DNA of 64,000 nt from Ophiocordyceps camponoti-saundersi (nom. inval.) (Eukaryota; Ascomycota; Sordariomycetes; Hypocreales; Ophiocordycipitaceae). The notes beneath the pieces are model-generated. The model saw only the letters and a list, made by a program, of their open reading frames with translations. It had not been told where the DNA came from and did no database searches. The DNA lies in NCBI GenBank assembly GCA_003339415.1, contig PDHQ01000136.1, forward strand, positions 24,586 to 88,585. The letters are read 5' to 3'. Of this stretch, positions 1-12,800 are shown piece after piece (within the stretch, counting starts at the first letter, position 1; every line of letters begins with the position of its first letter). Made by a program: the position numbers and the translations under genes.

Positions 1-182
1 ATACTTATTTTTTCTAAGTAAGTATATTATATAGTGGAAGCTTTCTTATTAATCTTATTAGTTAATTTAGCTTATATATACTCTTTATATTATTTTACTT
101 ATTTAATACTATTATAATTAAATTTAATAGTATTATTTTTACTTTTTAAAAATTTAGTTAAAATTCTATAATTAATATACTT
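1..182. other. AT-rich RIPed sequence, unidentified
   Basis: Very AT-rich with essentially no CA or TG dinucleotides. I see no motif or reading frame that can be named. Its last 50 bases loosely resemble the sequence preceding the second copy of the adjoining repeat (before 19384), so it may belong to the same ancient element. Confidence 0.4.
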
Positions 183-607
183 ATTAGCTAGCCTTTATAA
201 TATATATATAAGAGTTAATAAAGACTACTATTATTAAAAGTATATTCTTCTAATTTTTAATAATTATTTATATCTTATCTACTAAAAGGATTTTAAGTCC
301 TACTTATATATAAATTATCCTTATATATATTCCCTTTTTTATCTTTTATATATACCTTTTTTTCTATGCTTAATATTAGATTAAGTATAACTTAATCTCT
401 TCCCGAAATTATTCTAATATTAATTAGGAGTTTATTAAAGCTTCTATTTAAAATATTATAATAAAAATACTAATAAAACTTACCTTACTTCCTATTACCT
501 TACTTTTTTATAATATATCCTATATAATATACCCTTTTTTCTCTATCTAGCTTATATATAGATTTCCTCCCTTACTTATATAAATTATTATTATATTTTA
601 GAATTTT
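183..607. repeat. 425-bp dispersed repeat, copy 1 (LTR-like)
   Basis: The segment matches 19384-19806 almost end to end in the same orientation, with differences that are mostly C/T and G/A transitions. The ends look like a degraded LTR: it begins TTAGCTAGC after TA, and the other copy ends TTTTAGCA, where the CA end is kept. I found no convincing target-site duplication and no coding frame, so a solo LTR is an inference. Orientation is undetermined. Confidence 0.6.
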
Positions 608-2103
608 TATAATAATAACTTTTTCTTTTTTAAGAAAAGTTATTCTCTTAATTTATATTATATTAAGCTATTTTTCCTTCCTTATTACGAAACCTTAAAC
701 TTTAATATTAAGGGTATTTATATTAATTAGGCGTTCTAGCGCTTAATTAGGTATCTTTTTAGTTATTATATTTACTAAGTTATATTCTTTATTAATTTTT
801 CGGATTTTCTTAATTTCGCAGTTTTTATATAATTCTCTTATTAATATAATATTAATTATTAACTTTTTTTCTTTTATAATCTTAAGTTTTATAAGATATT
901 TATATAAGGAGTATAAGTTTATATATATAATAGTTTAAATTATACTTAATCTAAGTTTAAATTAAATCCTTATTAATATTAATTTAATAAATATATTAAT
1001 ATTAATATTAGCTAATATATTATATATTTCTAAGATAAATATAGATTAAGCTACTTTTTTATATTTTATTAAGCTTTAGTAAATAATATTCCCGGAGAGG
1101 GTAAACTTATCTTTTCCTCTTATTTCTTATTTAAATATAATATTATACTTAATTTATAAAAAAAAATTAGTATTATTAGTAAATAAACTATTAGTAAATA
1201 TATATAATTTTATACTATTTAGTAATATAAAAATATATTATAGCTTACGATTTTAATATTCTTATTATTATTAAAGTTACTTATTAAGCTTTTTATAATC
1301 TCTCTTTTTTAATAATTAGCGTTATATAGCGATAAATAAATTATAAGCGGCTTTTAGTTAATAAATAGAAATAATATAAGTACCCCTTATTTATTACTTA
1401 AGATATTATAAAGCGGAGTTAAAGGCTAAGAGGTTAATAAGTTAAATTTTAATAGCTTAGCCCTTTTACTAAAAATAGATCGAAATCGAGCTAATATCGA
1501 TCCGAGAACTATTAAAGTCCGCGGTATTACTAGCCTTAAGTATAGTTTTTAGCTTAGTATAAAATTAAGTATTTAATATATACTTTTCCTTTAGTTATTT
1601 AAAAGCTTTAATACTAAATATTAAGGTATTATTAGTTTATAAGCTAATAAGCTTAAACTAAAATTAATCCTTATATTTAATAAGGAGGTAAATATTAAAA
1701 GTTAATATATATATTTATAGCTATTAAAGATAATAATTCTAATAAGTATAAAATAAGTAAACGCTAGCTTTTATAATCTTATATAAGGGCTTAATAACTT
1801 AGATAATAATATTATTAAGGTATTAATTTTTTATCTTTAGTAATAAAATTATAATAATAATATATTTAAAGTTAGATTATAATTAAGGATATACTTATAT
1901 AATATTACGTAAAGTAAGTTTAAAACTTACTTAAAGATTAGTAACTATAAAAGCTAAAACTAAGCGCTAGCTAGTATATTAAATTATAAGGGATTAAGTA
2001 AATATAATATCTTTACCTTTATTATTATAACTTATAATAATAAGGCGGGATTTCTTATATAAGTAGTTTATTCCGGTTTTTTTAATTTCTTATATTATCC
2101 GGG
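608..2103. other. Unidentified RIPed sequence, insertion target of Gypsy-A1
   Basis: AT-rich, CA/TG-depleted DNA between the dispersed repeat and the gypsy LTR. From about 1400 it is richer in codon-like structure, with few stops other than TAA/TAG in plus-strand frames, which suggests an old coding element. No domain could be recognised. Gypsy-A1 sits directly after CGGG at 2100-2103, and CGGG recurs at 12998-13001, so this stretch and 12998-13186 were contiguous before the insertion. Confidence 0.4.
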
Positions 2104-2300
2104 TAAAATCCCTCGATCGGTTTTAAATTATAAGATTAGATTAGATCGTATAAGGTTATACGTTAAGGTATTAGTAGTCGTGATCCCTTTTATATTAGTC
2201 TAATAGCAAGTTTAATTATAATAATAATTCCTCTAAGTTCTTCCCTTTTTCCTCCTATTCCTTGTCTCCTTATACCTTATCCTCTAACGCCTATCTAATA
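2104..2300 (-). repeat. Gypsy-A1 3' LTR
   Basis: It is a 197-bp repeat nearly identical to 12801-12997 and also related to 33899-34084. On the minus strand it starts TATTAGATAGG (ancestrally TGTTAG) and ends GGGATTTTA (ancestrally TTTCA). The outer base matches the retained CA end of the 5' LTR. Differences between the two LTRs are transitions of the RIP type. Confidence 0.9.
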
Positions 2301-2573
2301 AAGTAGGGGGCATCTTTATTATAGTCGCCTATAACCACCTTCTCCGTCTAAACCTCTCTATTATAACCCTCCTTAAATAGCTTAGAAAATAGCCTAATCT
2401 TAGATTAGGGCGGTATACCCCTAATTTCCGTTAACTTACTTAACTTAGTAAGAGACCTTTCTTCTTATCTTTCCGATAGCTTCGCCTTTTTAACTACTCT
2501 ATCGCCCGACTAAGTAGCGGTAATAGGCCTTTTTAACTTAGTTATCTAGCTAGAATACTATATAGATAGGTCC

Positions 2574-3171
2574 GCCCTCCTAGCGTAGTAGTTAAGCGTC
2601 TAGAGATATTAGTCTCCTATAAGAGAGGTAGTCGGTTCGAATCCGGCGGAGGGCACGGGTATTTTTAACCCTAACTATATAGCCGGGGTACGGTCCGACC
2701 CCGGCATAACCCCGGCAGGAGTAGTAACCCTACTAGGCTCCTTCCCTCCCTCGGTAAGAGTAATAACCCGGCCGAGGCTTAGGTAAAGTAAAGCGCAGGG
2801 TAAAGGTATAGTTAGATAATATAAGTTATTAGAGGAATAGGTCCCCTTTAATAATAACTATAATCTAGTAATAAAGTATAATTACGAAGTAATATATTTT
2901 CGCTACGGTATCTGCCGATATATATACTAGAATTACTTAGAACTTAGATAAGATATATAATAAGAAATATAAGTACCTTTTACTTAGGACCGGCGTAATT
3001 TTAGATATTTCCTATAATAATTAAGCTTTCTAATATAATGTAATTAGCCTATAAGCTAGCTAAATATATTAAGTAAGGGGTTTTCCCCTAGGCACTCCGG
3101 TTTTTCCTCTCTATTAAACGATTATATACTTAGATACCTATATAGGTTACTAGAGTAATATAATATATATA
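2574..3171 (+). mobile_element. SINE A (tRNA-derived, about 600 bp) inside Gypsy-A1
   Basis: The head (2574-2654) has a tRNA-like acceptor pair GCCCTCC/GGAGGGC, a D-arm region, a T-arm with GGTTCGAATCC, and a TCTC..GAGA variable-arm hairpin of class II type. A body of about 400 bp follows, then a 3' segment with GGGGTTTTCCCC (3077-3088) and an AT-repeat tail. It is flanked by target-site duplications TATATAGATAGGT (2559-2571) and TATATAGATAAGT (3172-3184), which differ by one RIP-type G/A change. Five further copies occur in the window. It is non-coding and would have depended on a LINE. Its 3' end matches LINE-beta (53290-53400). Confidence 0.9.
2581..2644 (+). promoter_or_regulatory. Internal RNA polymerase III promoter (A and B boxes) of SINE A
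   Basis: The A-box-like TAGCGTAGTAG lies at 2581-2591 and a B box GGTTCGAATCC, a perfect consensus match, lies at 2634-2644. The 53-base spacing start to start is compatible with a class II tRNA promoter. The same boxes recur in SINE copies B, C, E and F. Confidence 0.75.
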
Positions 3172-3184
3172 TATATAGATAAGT

Positions 3185-5239
3185 TTAATATCGTCTATCT
3201 ATCGAACTCTTCGAAGGACGCTTCTATTACCTAGCGTAATATTAACTTAATAACTGCACTTAGAGGGGTTTAGATAGTATTTCGAATTAACGTAAATTAA
3301 AGAGTATCGTATATTACTTCTTTAACAACCTCCCGGATAGCATCTTAAATTAACGTAGATTAAAGAGTATCGTATATTACTTCTTTAATAACCTCCCGGA
3401 TTAATATTAACTAAAAAATATCCCGTAATACTTCCTTAATAGCCCCTTATAACTAGGTAGCGTCGGTCGCGTTTATTAGGGGTCTCTTTAATTAGATTAA
3501 CGTTTAATTAAGTATCCTTATTAATTTATTATAAACTATAAGGATTATCCTTTTATTCTCCTTTATAGATACTATCTATCTAATACCTTACTTTATTTTT
3601 ATCGCTAACTAAAATTCTATATATTCGTAGTAGATAATTTCTCTTATCTTAGTTATTTATTAAACTCTCTATTTATTTATTATAATTCGTTACTTAGTTA
3701 GTTATTTAACCTTTTACTTATTTATAATAGTTATAAGCGTTTCTATCTTAGCGCTTATTATATTCGCTAATATTTCTATCTTAGCTCGCTACTCGGTTAT
3801 TAATATAGTTTACGTCTCTTTTTTATAAACGTTCGAGTTTATAGTTATTATATAGATAATCTAGGCAGCTTAGGGCTACTTAGGTATAGGCGGGATCGTT
3901 ATTACTAATATAGGGGTTTATAGAATAGCTATTTTTATAAAAATAGATATTTATAAAGTAACTATCTTTCTTAGAGTTATTACGTTAGAGGTAGTAGCCT
4001 TAGAGGTAATAATTATTAGAACTTAGGTAGTAAAATTAGAAGTAGGGGTTATAATAACTTTCTTTATTAGACTAAAGGTAAGGGTTATAATAATTTTCTT
4101 TATTAGGATCTAAGTAATAAAACTAAAGGTAGGGGTTATCTTTATCTATCCCTATCTAACGGATTTTTATAATAGGCTTAATAGGGTTATTTAAAAGCTG
4201 CCTAATAGGGTTATTTAAATCGGTTAACTTATCGGAATAAATATCGCTTTAGTAAAACTCGGGGTTATTAGCTTAGCTAATTTTATTAGCGTTTTTATTA
4301 GCGTCTTCGTAAGTATATTATCTATTAACGAACGCCGTTTATCCTTATTACTAATTTTATTTACGGAGACTAAAATATAACTATCCGATTTATCTTTTTT
4401 TTATTTATTTATTAGTTTAATTATCGGTTTTATAATAGAAATTAGTAGCATAAGCTAAGTAGCTCTCTTTTCGATTACGCGTCGTATATTCTAATTAACT
4501 TTAAACTTAGATATTTTCTTAGTATTCTAAGCTCCCGCCTTAAAGCTAGGTATAGCGATTACCTATTATTAGTTATAGCTATTTCCTTTAAGTGCTAGTT
4601 TAGATAAGGCGGCTCCTAATATATCTATATCTTCCTAGCCCTTAAGCTTATCTTAAATTAGTTACTTAATATTAACGATTATATAATTATATAAACGCTA
4701 AGCTATTTTAAAAAAAGATCCGCTAATAGTAAATAAGATCCGTTTCTATATATTCTTAATTACTATAATAATCTTTATTATTAAAAGAAATTTACTATCT
4801 TTGCCCCTTTTAATTTTAATATTAGCGAAATTATACGCTATCTTATATAACCTCTAAAGCTTATTTAACTTTATAAGCTAATTTTTTAGTAATATATTTA
4901 TTATAATATCTTATTCTAGGACTTAGAATTTTTAAATATTTATTATAACTATTAAAAATACTAATTTATCTTATATAACCTTAGTAAGGTACTAGGCTAC
5001 TTAATCTCCTTTAGCTACTTATTTAGCTAAGACGTGGCTATATAAAGTACTTATAATAGGAGAGATTTTTAAGTTTTTAGAAACTTTAAATTTCTAACTT
5101 TCCCTTATTTACTTATAGAATATTTCTTAATATTATTTAAATTCTTATCGTATAGTTTTATACTATTTTTAAATAGTAAAGTTTTTCTTAGAGTTAATTT
5201 CTTCTTCTATTAGGTAATTTATAATCTTATATACTTATA
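3185..5239 (-). other. Unassigned 3' module of Gypsy-A1
   Basis: The stretch lies between the integrase side of the element and the 3' LTR, after SINE A. It includes the 63-bp tandem repeat and imperfect repeats around 4040-4140 built on AGGTAGGGGTTATAATAA. I could not recognise a domain on either strand. It could be a long 3' untranslated region, an additional reading frame, or a further degraded insertion. Confidence 0.45.
3285..3401. repeat. 63-bp tandem duplication
   Basis: The unit AATTAACGTARATTAAAGAG... ending CTCCCGGAT occurs twice, at 3285-3338 and 3348-3401, with a 63-bp period. The copies differ by RIP-type transitions. It lies in the unassigned 3' part of Gypsy-A1. Confidence 0.85.
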
Positions 5240-5780
5240 TAGGGATAACCGTAGGAAATAGGAGATAGATAATATATAAGGGTATAATATATATAAAGAT
5301 AGTAGTATATAATAAGAAAATAAGTATACGATAAGAGAAATAAGTATATAATAAGGAGAAGAAAATATAAGAAAAATAAGTGCACGATAAGAAAAATAAG
5401 TATACGATAAGGAGAAGAAAATACGTAATAATAAATCGTAGTATATAATAAAAAGAAACGAGGAAAAGGAGCGTATAATAAAAAACGATAGCGTTAATAC
5501 TTAGTAAGATAAAGAGAGAGAAAAGGGATATAAAATCGTATATACCGATAAGTTAGAAAAGGTATATATAGGTAAGAAGAAGAGGTCGTATATAGTCTAA
5601 TATCCGATAAGTTAAAAGAAATATATATAGGTAAGAAGAAGAGATAAGTTAAGAGAATAGTTAAAAGAAAATAAGGTGCACGAAGATATAATCGTAATCG
5701 AGTATACGAAACCTGCGAAGGTATACGAGGTTAAAAGTATACGAGGTATAGTATAAAAAAATAGAAAATAAAAAAGAAAA
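5240..5780. repeat. Purine-rich low-complexity tract with degenerate repeats
   Basis: The plus strand is strongly A/G biased over about 540 bp, built on degenerate units such as AAGTATACGATAAG, GGAGAAGAAAA and GGTAAGAAGAAGAG. It sits between the integrase and the 3' module of Gypsy-A1. In the element's sense strand it is a polypyrimidine tract. Some CA is retained here, in the GTGCACGA context at about 5379 and 5671. Confidence 0.75.
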
Positions 5781-5899
5781 ATAATAAGCAAAATAAATAT
5801 AAATAACTATTAGCGATCCTTAGCCCCTTAGTTAGCTAATAGCTATTAATAATCTACTATAGTAACTTAATATTTACTATAGTAAGTTATTATTCTTAG

Positions 5900-7300
5900 T
5901 CTATTCTTACTTAACCTTACGCGTTTCCCCCCTAACTTCTTATAATAGCGAGTTCCTATAAGTATAAGGGTCTTTACCCTAAAGCTTATTTATTCCTTCG
6001 CCTAGCTTATAGCCTTATTAGGTAGCTATATCCTATATTACCCGCCGTAAGGGTATTAAATATACCTTACGTAGTATAAATAGTTTAAGATTATCTATAT
6101 AAAGCTTTCGTAAAACTTAACGTCTAATAACGCTACGGATTAGATATATAATAGATAAGATAACTTTAATAATAATAGATAGGTTATCCTATATAATTAC
6201 GAACTTCCTATACGATATATTTACCTTATCTTACCTTTCCTATATAAAGTTACTAACTTATAAGGTATATCGTAGTTTAGTATTATATTTAGTTATATTA
6301 AAATTAGCTAAAGTATCCTAGATTATATCCTTTTTTTCTATTATAGCTAATATTAAATCGCGGACTATCTAGTTATCTCGGTTAAAATAGTTAAAATTAG
6401 ATTATTTAGCTTTAGGTATCTTTTTATTTTAATATATAATTACGGGGTTAAATCCTAATATAGCTTTTACTAGAGTTACCCTTAAAGTCTTAACTTTTCG
6501 AGAATTTAGTATATTAGTAATTTAGGGTAACGCTTTATTCTACGCTTCTAGGGAGATACCGGACTACTTAAGACTTTATTTTTATAGTTAGTCTTTTACT
6601 AGTCGGATATACCTCTCCGCTAGTTTAATATTTTAAAAGTATAAGATTAGGCTAAACTTCTATTTAACCTTATATCGCTTAGCTATATCTTTTATAATAA
6701 TATTAGCGAAATAGCGTCCGTTATCCGAGTAAATAGCTTTAAGCTAGCTAAAGACTAAACTCTAGTAATATTACTATATATCTACTACCTCTAGGCTAGT
6801 CGTATTTTTATATACTTAAGTTAATAGGAAACGCGTTATATAATCTATAGCTATTAGAATATATTAATATTTACGAGCATTAATAGGCGTAATAGGTCTT
6901 AGGAAGTCGATAATTACTATTTCCTATAGCTTATATATTATAATCTATTTATATTTTAACTTAGGTAAGCGTAGTACGGTTTACTAGTAAATTATATAGG
7001 ATATATAATAATAGGTAATATCCGATCGATAAGTTAGCTACTATAAGATTCCTCTTAAATTCGCTAAAGTCTTTTCCTTAGAGAAATAGCCTAATATATT
7101 ATACGCACTTTATAACTTTAACCGGATATTTAACTATAGATAATACTTAGCTTACTATTTATTCGATTCGATATAATATAAGATTTTATTTTAAACTCGA
7201 TATCTAATAGCTATCTTCTAGATATAGCAATATCTATTATTTAGTAATACTTATATTCTATTAATAAGAAAAAGCACGATTTCCGTATATTACGGGTCTC
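5900..7300 (-). pseudogene. Gypsy-A1 integrase region, RIPed
   Basis: The minus-strand frame reads as an integrase catalytic core. There is an IDF(L/I) start of the core domain and a YSDNGR segment with the second catalytic Asp at about 6714-6729. A downstream segment fits the region carrying the catalytic Glu. Stops are TAA/TAG at positions expected for Gln/Trp. It lies downstream of the RT in the sense direction, as in Ty3/gypsy Pol. Domain edges are approximate. Confidence 0.8.
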
Positions 7301-9500
7301 CTAGCTAAGGGGATATAGCCGCCCGGAGGTAAGATACCTTTTTACCTATTAGCGGTTTACCTAATAGGAGTCGAGTAGCCTTAATAATATCTAGCGCTAG
7401 TATAATATAGCCCTTTATATTTAAAGCGTTACTTTTTAAAATATTATATAACTTAGATATATTATCTACGATTCTAATAATCTTTATTATATTTAGGCGG
7501 TAAATATATTTAATATCCTATTCTTAAAGAATATTAATTTACCTCGTAACTTTACTATACGTTTCCGCTATATTTATTATTAAGTTAATAATACCTTTAT
7601 AATCCGTATAGATTTTAAGGGGATACGGGGATATATTTACTATCTATTAGTATTCCTTAATTACGTAAATAATAGCTAATATTTCTTTTTTAAATATAAA
7701 GTATCGCTATTCTAAATTACTTAGCCGAAACGATATCTATATAATAATTTTTATATTTTAGAAATTAAAATCTCTAATAAATATTCTATCGGGATAATTA
7801 TCGAGCTAGTAAAGAACGGCCCCGGTCCTAATATCGGATATATCTATTATTAGGTAAAATTATATATTCGTCTATACTCCGAATATTACGTTATTCTAAA
7901 TAGCCTAGTATAGGAATTATAAAGCTTCTACCGCTTTTAGCGTCTAAACTAGTTTATCTTAATATTATACTTTTAGTTATATAGATTAGCGTCCTAATAG
8001 AGTTACCTTATTTACTTTTTTAAAAAATATTTTCTTAATAAGTCTAGCCTTATTTACTCTCCTTAATATAAAATAATAAAGGAACGGGGTTAGCTATAAT
8101 ACCGTTTAAACTTCTTCTTAAAATTAAGGGGGATATTATTAAAAATAGTCTCCTAACTACGTAAATCTTTACCGATATTTAGTTCTTAAACGAAATCGCC
8201 CTACTTCTAATTTAAACCCGACTAATTCGGCTATACTATTAAATAGCTTTATCTTCTTACTTACGAGATTAATTAGCGCCTATATTACTTTAGGGAAATA
8301 CTAATATCGAAGGAAATCGAAATATCTATTAAAGGTTTCGCTACTAAGGTTATAATTATCGATATAAACGAATATTAACGTTAAGTATTTTATAGTAAAA
8401 CCTAATAATATTTAGTATTTAACCTTATCCGCTAATATTAATCTACTAAATATAATATCCCCGTACCTTATGTACGTAAAAGGGGCGCTTATTAGTTTTT
8501 ACGGTATATTAATATATTCCTATATATTATTAGGGGCGGTAAAGCCTATCTTATATATATCCTCCGGCTATATTAAAATTAATTAGAACTTATTAGATAT
8601 ATTTAGCTAAGAGAAAACTATCGGTTATCTAATATATATTTAGTTTAAATCGACCTTTAAGTTATAATATAGATATCTTAGTTTTACTATATTCCTATTA
8701 ATATCGCGGTAATTATAAACTATTCTCTAAGCTACTAGGTCTAGAAAGTACTTCTTAATAAATAAAATTCTAGCTACCTATTCTATATTATCGCTAATAA
8801 GTCGAATAATATTTACTTTTTCTATTATTAGGAATACTTTGCCTATAAAGATCTATTTAGGCTTACTATACCTTATTTATTTAAATATAGCTAGCGTTAC
8901 TCCCTCTTTTAATTTAATTCGATAGGTAATTAGTTATATAGGCCGAATCTCCTTAAGAGTAGAAATAAAGTAGTCCTTATAAGTAAAATATAATCTTATA
9001 ACCCTCTCTCTTTATTTTTCTATCTTAACGTAATCTCCTAGCGTAATAAGGCTTTATTTAAACTACGCGTCGATTTCCCTAATTAGGGTATCCGATAAAG
9101 GATAAACGATTAGGTTTAAGGTAATACCTTTATAAGATATAAGTCTTAAAATACTTATTATTATAATACTTACCTATCCGAGATATAATACGTAATTAGT
9201 ATTATCCTTATTACTTATTTTCTCCTAATCTATCCGATATCGGGGATATTTTAGAAAGTCTATTATATCTAGCTTATTATAGTTACGGATTACCTTTTCT
9301 ATATTACTCTTATTCCTAGCTATCTTATTTTCTTTTAGGTTAGCTAATTCTATTTCTAGTAATTCTTCTACTCCTCTAGGCTATCTTAAATACTTAAGTA
9401 ACCGTCTATTCGTTAACTCCGGTTTCTCCGCTATCTATTTAAGACCTATTACCTTATATATTTTTTTCTATATAAACTTAGGTAATATTACTTTTACTTA
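7300..9500 (-). pseudogene. Gypsy-A1 reverse transcriptase and RNase H region, RIPed
   Basis: The minus-strand frame contains the RT catalytic box as Y-I-D-N at about 8349-8366 (ancestrally YIDD, with one Asp codon changed). A fingers/palm segment lies upstream. An RNase H segment with a T-D-x-S-D-x-x-T-G-A-V-L-type motif, typical of gypsy RNase H, lies near 7780-7850. Many in-frame TAA/TAG codons block translation. The second copy carries the corresponding box near 21577-21594. Confidence 0.85.
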
Positions 9501-10200
9501 CTTACTAATAGATATTACTAGCCTTCGCTAGATTTAGGGCTATAATACTTTATTTATCTTTTTCTATACTATTTTTAGCTACCCCGCTATCTAGCCCTTA
9601 CGGGAGGCAGCTCTTAGTTTTTTAGAGAGTTATACTTTACCTAGGAGGCTAGTTATTTAGTAATAGCGGATAAAATATCCTTAACCTCTTCTAAAATAAG
9701 CCTATTATCTTTAATAAATATAATCTTATCTTTATCGTTAGCGACCGCTTTTAGATATTTAAGGGCTTATAGTATTTTCCTATCTAGCTTAAATAAATTA
9801 GGTACTAGGAAAATCGGAATAATCTAAATAATACCTTCTAAGCTAGTAATCTTTAGCTATTCTTTTATATAGTATTTTATAGCCTTAACATATCTTAGCT
9901 ATATATAGCTTAATAAAATATCCTAATTATCGTAATCTCTTAGTATATATATTTTTATATTAGCTAAGATTCCTACTATAATTACCCGAAGGTAAGTAAC
10001 CTTTTTAATAATCGTAAGTTTATCGTTTGCTATTCTAACTATATTTAGTTAAAGTAACTAGATTACGGGGAGGGCGTTATTAGCTATAAAGGCCTTATTA
10101 ACTAAATCGATTATAAAGCCTCTATCTAATATAATAGTAATATACCGATAACTTTTAACGTAGCTTTTAATATACCTTAATATCGATAGGATAGCTTTAG
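9500..10200 (-). pseudogene. Gypsy-A1 protease-like segment, RIPed
   Basis: A minus-strand frame around 9700-10150 reads through about 150 codons with few stops. Near its start it has an L-D-R-G-(S/F)-I-I-D-L-V pattern like the active-site loop of retropepsins. It lies between the Gag knuckle and the RT, where a gypsy protease is expected. The loop departs from the usual D-T/S-G, which could be RIP or a family feature, so the call is moderate. Confidence 0.5.
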
Positions 10201-10599
10201 CTAGCGCTATAATATCTCTCTAAATTACCTAATTAAGCGTATTATAAGATAGAATATTTACTAGCGGGTTTTATAATTCGAATAATTAAACGAGATTTAT
10301 AATAACCTCCTTATTTTTCGGGGACTTAATCTTTTTCCGATATTATATTAATCTATTAAGTTACGTACGAATCGATAATACGACCTAAAGTAATTAAAAG
10401 ATACTTAATATTACTAGGGTATTTTTTAACCTATCTCCTAGTTTAAATAGCGGAATATTATATTCTTTTATAGCTCGGATTTTCTCTAACTTATATCGTT
10501 TTTTAGCTAGCTTAGGCTCTTAAGGGTAAGTCTAAACTTCTACTTTTAAAAGTAGTAATTATATAGTTAGTCTTAAGATAAGCCTAGGAATAGTTAGAG

Positions 10600-12600
10600 T
10601 TAGTATATCCCTTAGAGCCGGGCCTTCCCTAGCGTTATTATTAAGCTTTATACTTAGTATAACTAATCGGCGGCGAATCTCCTACTTTAATTTATCTCGT
10701 TATAGTTTATCTAAGTCGTTTAAGTTAAATTCTACTTTAGGGCGCGGTTTAGTTACGCGGCCTCGCGTAAGTTAAGAAATTAGGACTATCTTTTCTTTTT
10801 AATAAGAGGTTTAAATATTAGGTCTCTAGGCGGTATAAGTTTATCCCTATTTAGAATTAATATTAGCGGGCGTAGTAAAATCTAAAGCTTTTCTATCTAA
10901 ACTTTTTACTATAAGTAATACCGGTAATATCTTAATCGTATATCTTATTAGTAATTAAATACTTATATCTAAACTAATAACTATTAAATTTTTTACTAAT
11001 AATCTAGGGCTAATACCTTAACGTAGTTACTAGCGTCTTTATTCTTTTATCCCCTCCGCGTAAGTTTCCTAATAAGCTTTCCGCTACTAAAACGCTTCTT
11101 TATTAAATAAAGCTATAGATAGATAATTATAGCCTATATAGCCCTATTCGCTATATTTAAAATACTATTATAAATCTAAGTTAGGAGGTTAGTATCTAGG
11201 TCCTATACTTAGTAATCTAAGGGCTTAGGGTTATTACTATAACGTATTCGAAGAATTTTATAACGAATATCCCTAATTCTATACTTAGGTATTAGTTTAT
11301 CTAAGTATACCTTATATACTTAAATATCCGCTAGTAAGATAGCCTCCTAAGTTCTATAAGCACTTACTTAACTTACTCGCTATTATAATATTAAATTATT
11401 CTATTAATTTAGCTATCTTAGTTATCGTTTCTTACTACTTAGCTATTACTCTTTACGGATCTATCTTTATAGCTAATACTCCGTTAGTATCTTTTTTAAT
11501 CTTTTTAGATACTATATTATATAGGTTATATATAATAAGTCGAATATTAGACTATATTAGGCTTACTATTACTATTAATAACTTTTACTTACTATTAATA
11601 TAAAGGCGCTTAATAATAGCCCGCTTATACTATTTATCTTTCTCGGCGTTTTTAATTATCTAATTTAAAAAGTTAGTAAGTAGAATCTATTAAGTTTCTA
11701 ATTTTACTTAGCTATAAAAAGCCTCCGCTTATTTCATATAATTAGCTAGTAACTCTCCCTTCTTATAACCGAACTTATACGCCTTTATAATAAGGGTACT
11801 CTCTATAACTAAGTTTACCTTCTTAAACTTATTTATAAATAAAATTACTAACTTAGATTAGGTGCGATCTTTATTATCTAACTTATTATACTAGTTAGTA
11901 GCTTTACTACGAGGACCTAAAGAGAAGATCTTCTTAATAATAATATTATATATCTCTCCTTAAATACCTAATAATACTATATTAGTATTATACTAATTAA
12001 GGTACCTTTTAGCTAAGATATTTTTCGGGTATCCCGTAAATAGCTTAAGCCCTAATAGTAAAGTTAACGCTATTATAACGTAACGCCTATACTTAGGTCT
12101 AGTAATACTCCCTTATATCGGTATAAGATATATAATCGTTAAACCGATCTAATCCGTTAGGGGAAAGGGGTAAAGTAAACGATATAGTAAACCTTCTAAT
12201 AAACTAAGTAAACCTTATAATAAACCTATATCTATATCTAATATTATTTTCTAATCTTTTATTTTAGGGTACTCCTTAGGTATACTCTAATAACTTACCT
12301 TTACTTATAATACTTATAATTATTAAGCGTTTAGCGGAACCGAGTTTTCCTTTATTAAGTATATCTATTTCTTCGAATTAAAAGACTTTTAGCGTTAATC
12401 TATCTAGGAAGATTATACGCCCTTAATTCTTTTTACTTACTTATCTTAATATTCTTCTTATCTTAATTACCTTCGGCGATAATAAAGAAGGAAAAAAAAG
12501 GGGAAAACTATCCGCACTTACGGGGTCTTCTTATATTCTCTCGTCCTCTTTCCTTTTTTATTCTCGCTTATATAGTCCTTCCTATTTTACTTATTATAAG
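10600..12600 (-). pseudogene. Gypsy-A1 Gag region with mutated CCHC knuckle, RIPed
   Basis: At 11123-11164 the minus strand encodes a zinc-knuckle geometry C-x2-C-x4-H-x4-C in which all four ligand codons are now Tyr, exactly what CpA-to-TpA changes do to TGY and CAY codons. The remaining residues (F-K, S-E, G, I-G) are normal for a Gag nucleocapsid. The capsid part should lie between here and the 5' LTR, but degraded sequence prevents exact limits. Confidence 0.7.
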
Positions 12601-12800
12601 GCCGCTTTTCCGGCAATAATAGGTAGCTATAGCTAAATTTACTCTAGGTAGCTCCCGCTTAACCTAATTAGAACTCGCTTTACTTCCTAATTTAGTAATC
12701 TGCCGAAATCCTTAAATACTTAGCTATCGTTACTAGACGATACCGTTATATTAATTTTATAGCTCGTATAGTAACGCGCTAAATCTTAGTCTTATTATTA

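Noticed and set aside
2574..2654. tRNA gene (and the equivalents at 17801-17881, 25147, 38231-38302 and 38976)
   Set aside because: Acceptor and T arms fold well, but the anticodon stem is imperfect and every copy is followed by the same body and AT tail and flanked by target-site duplications. They are SINE heads, not tRNA genes.
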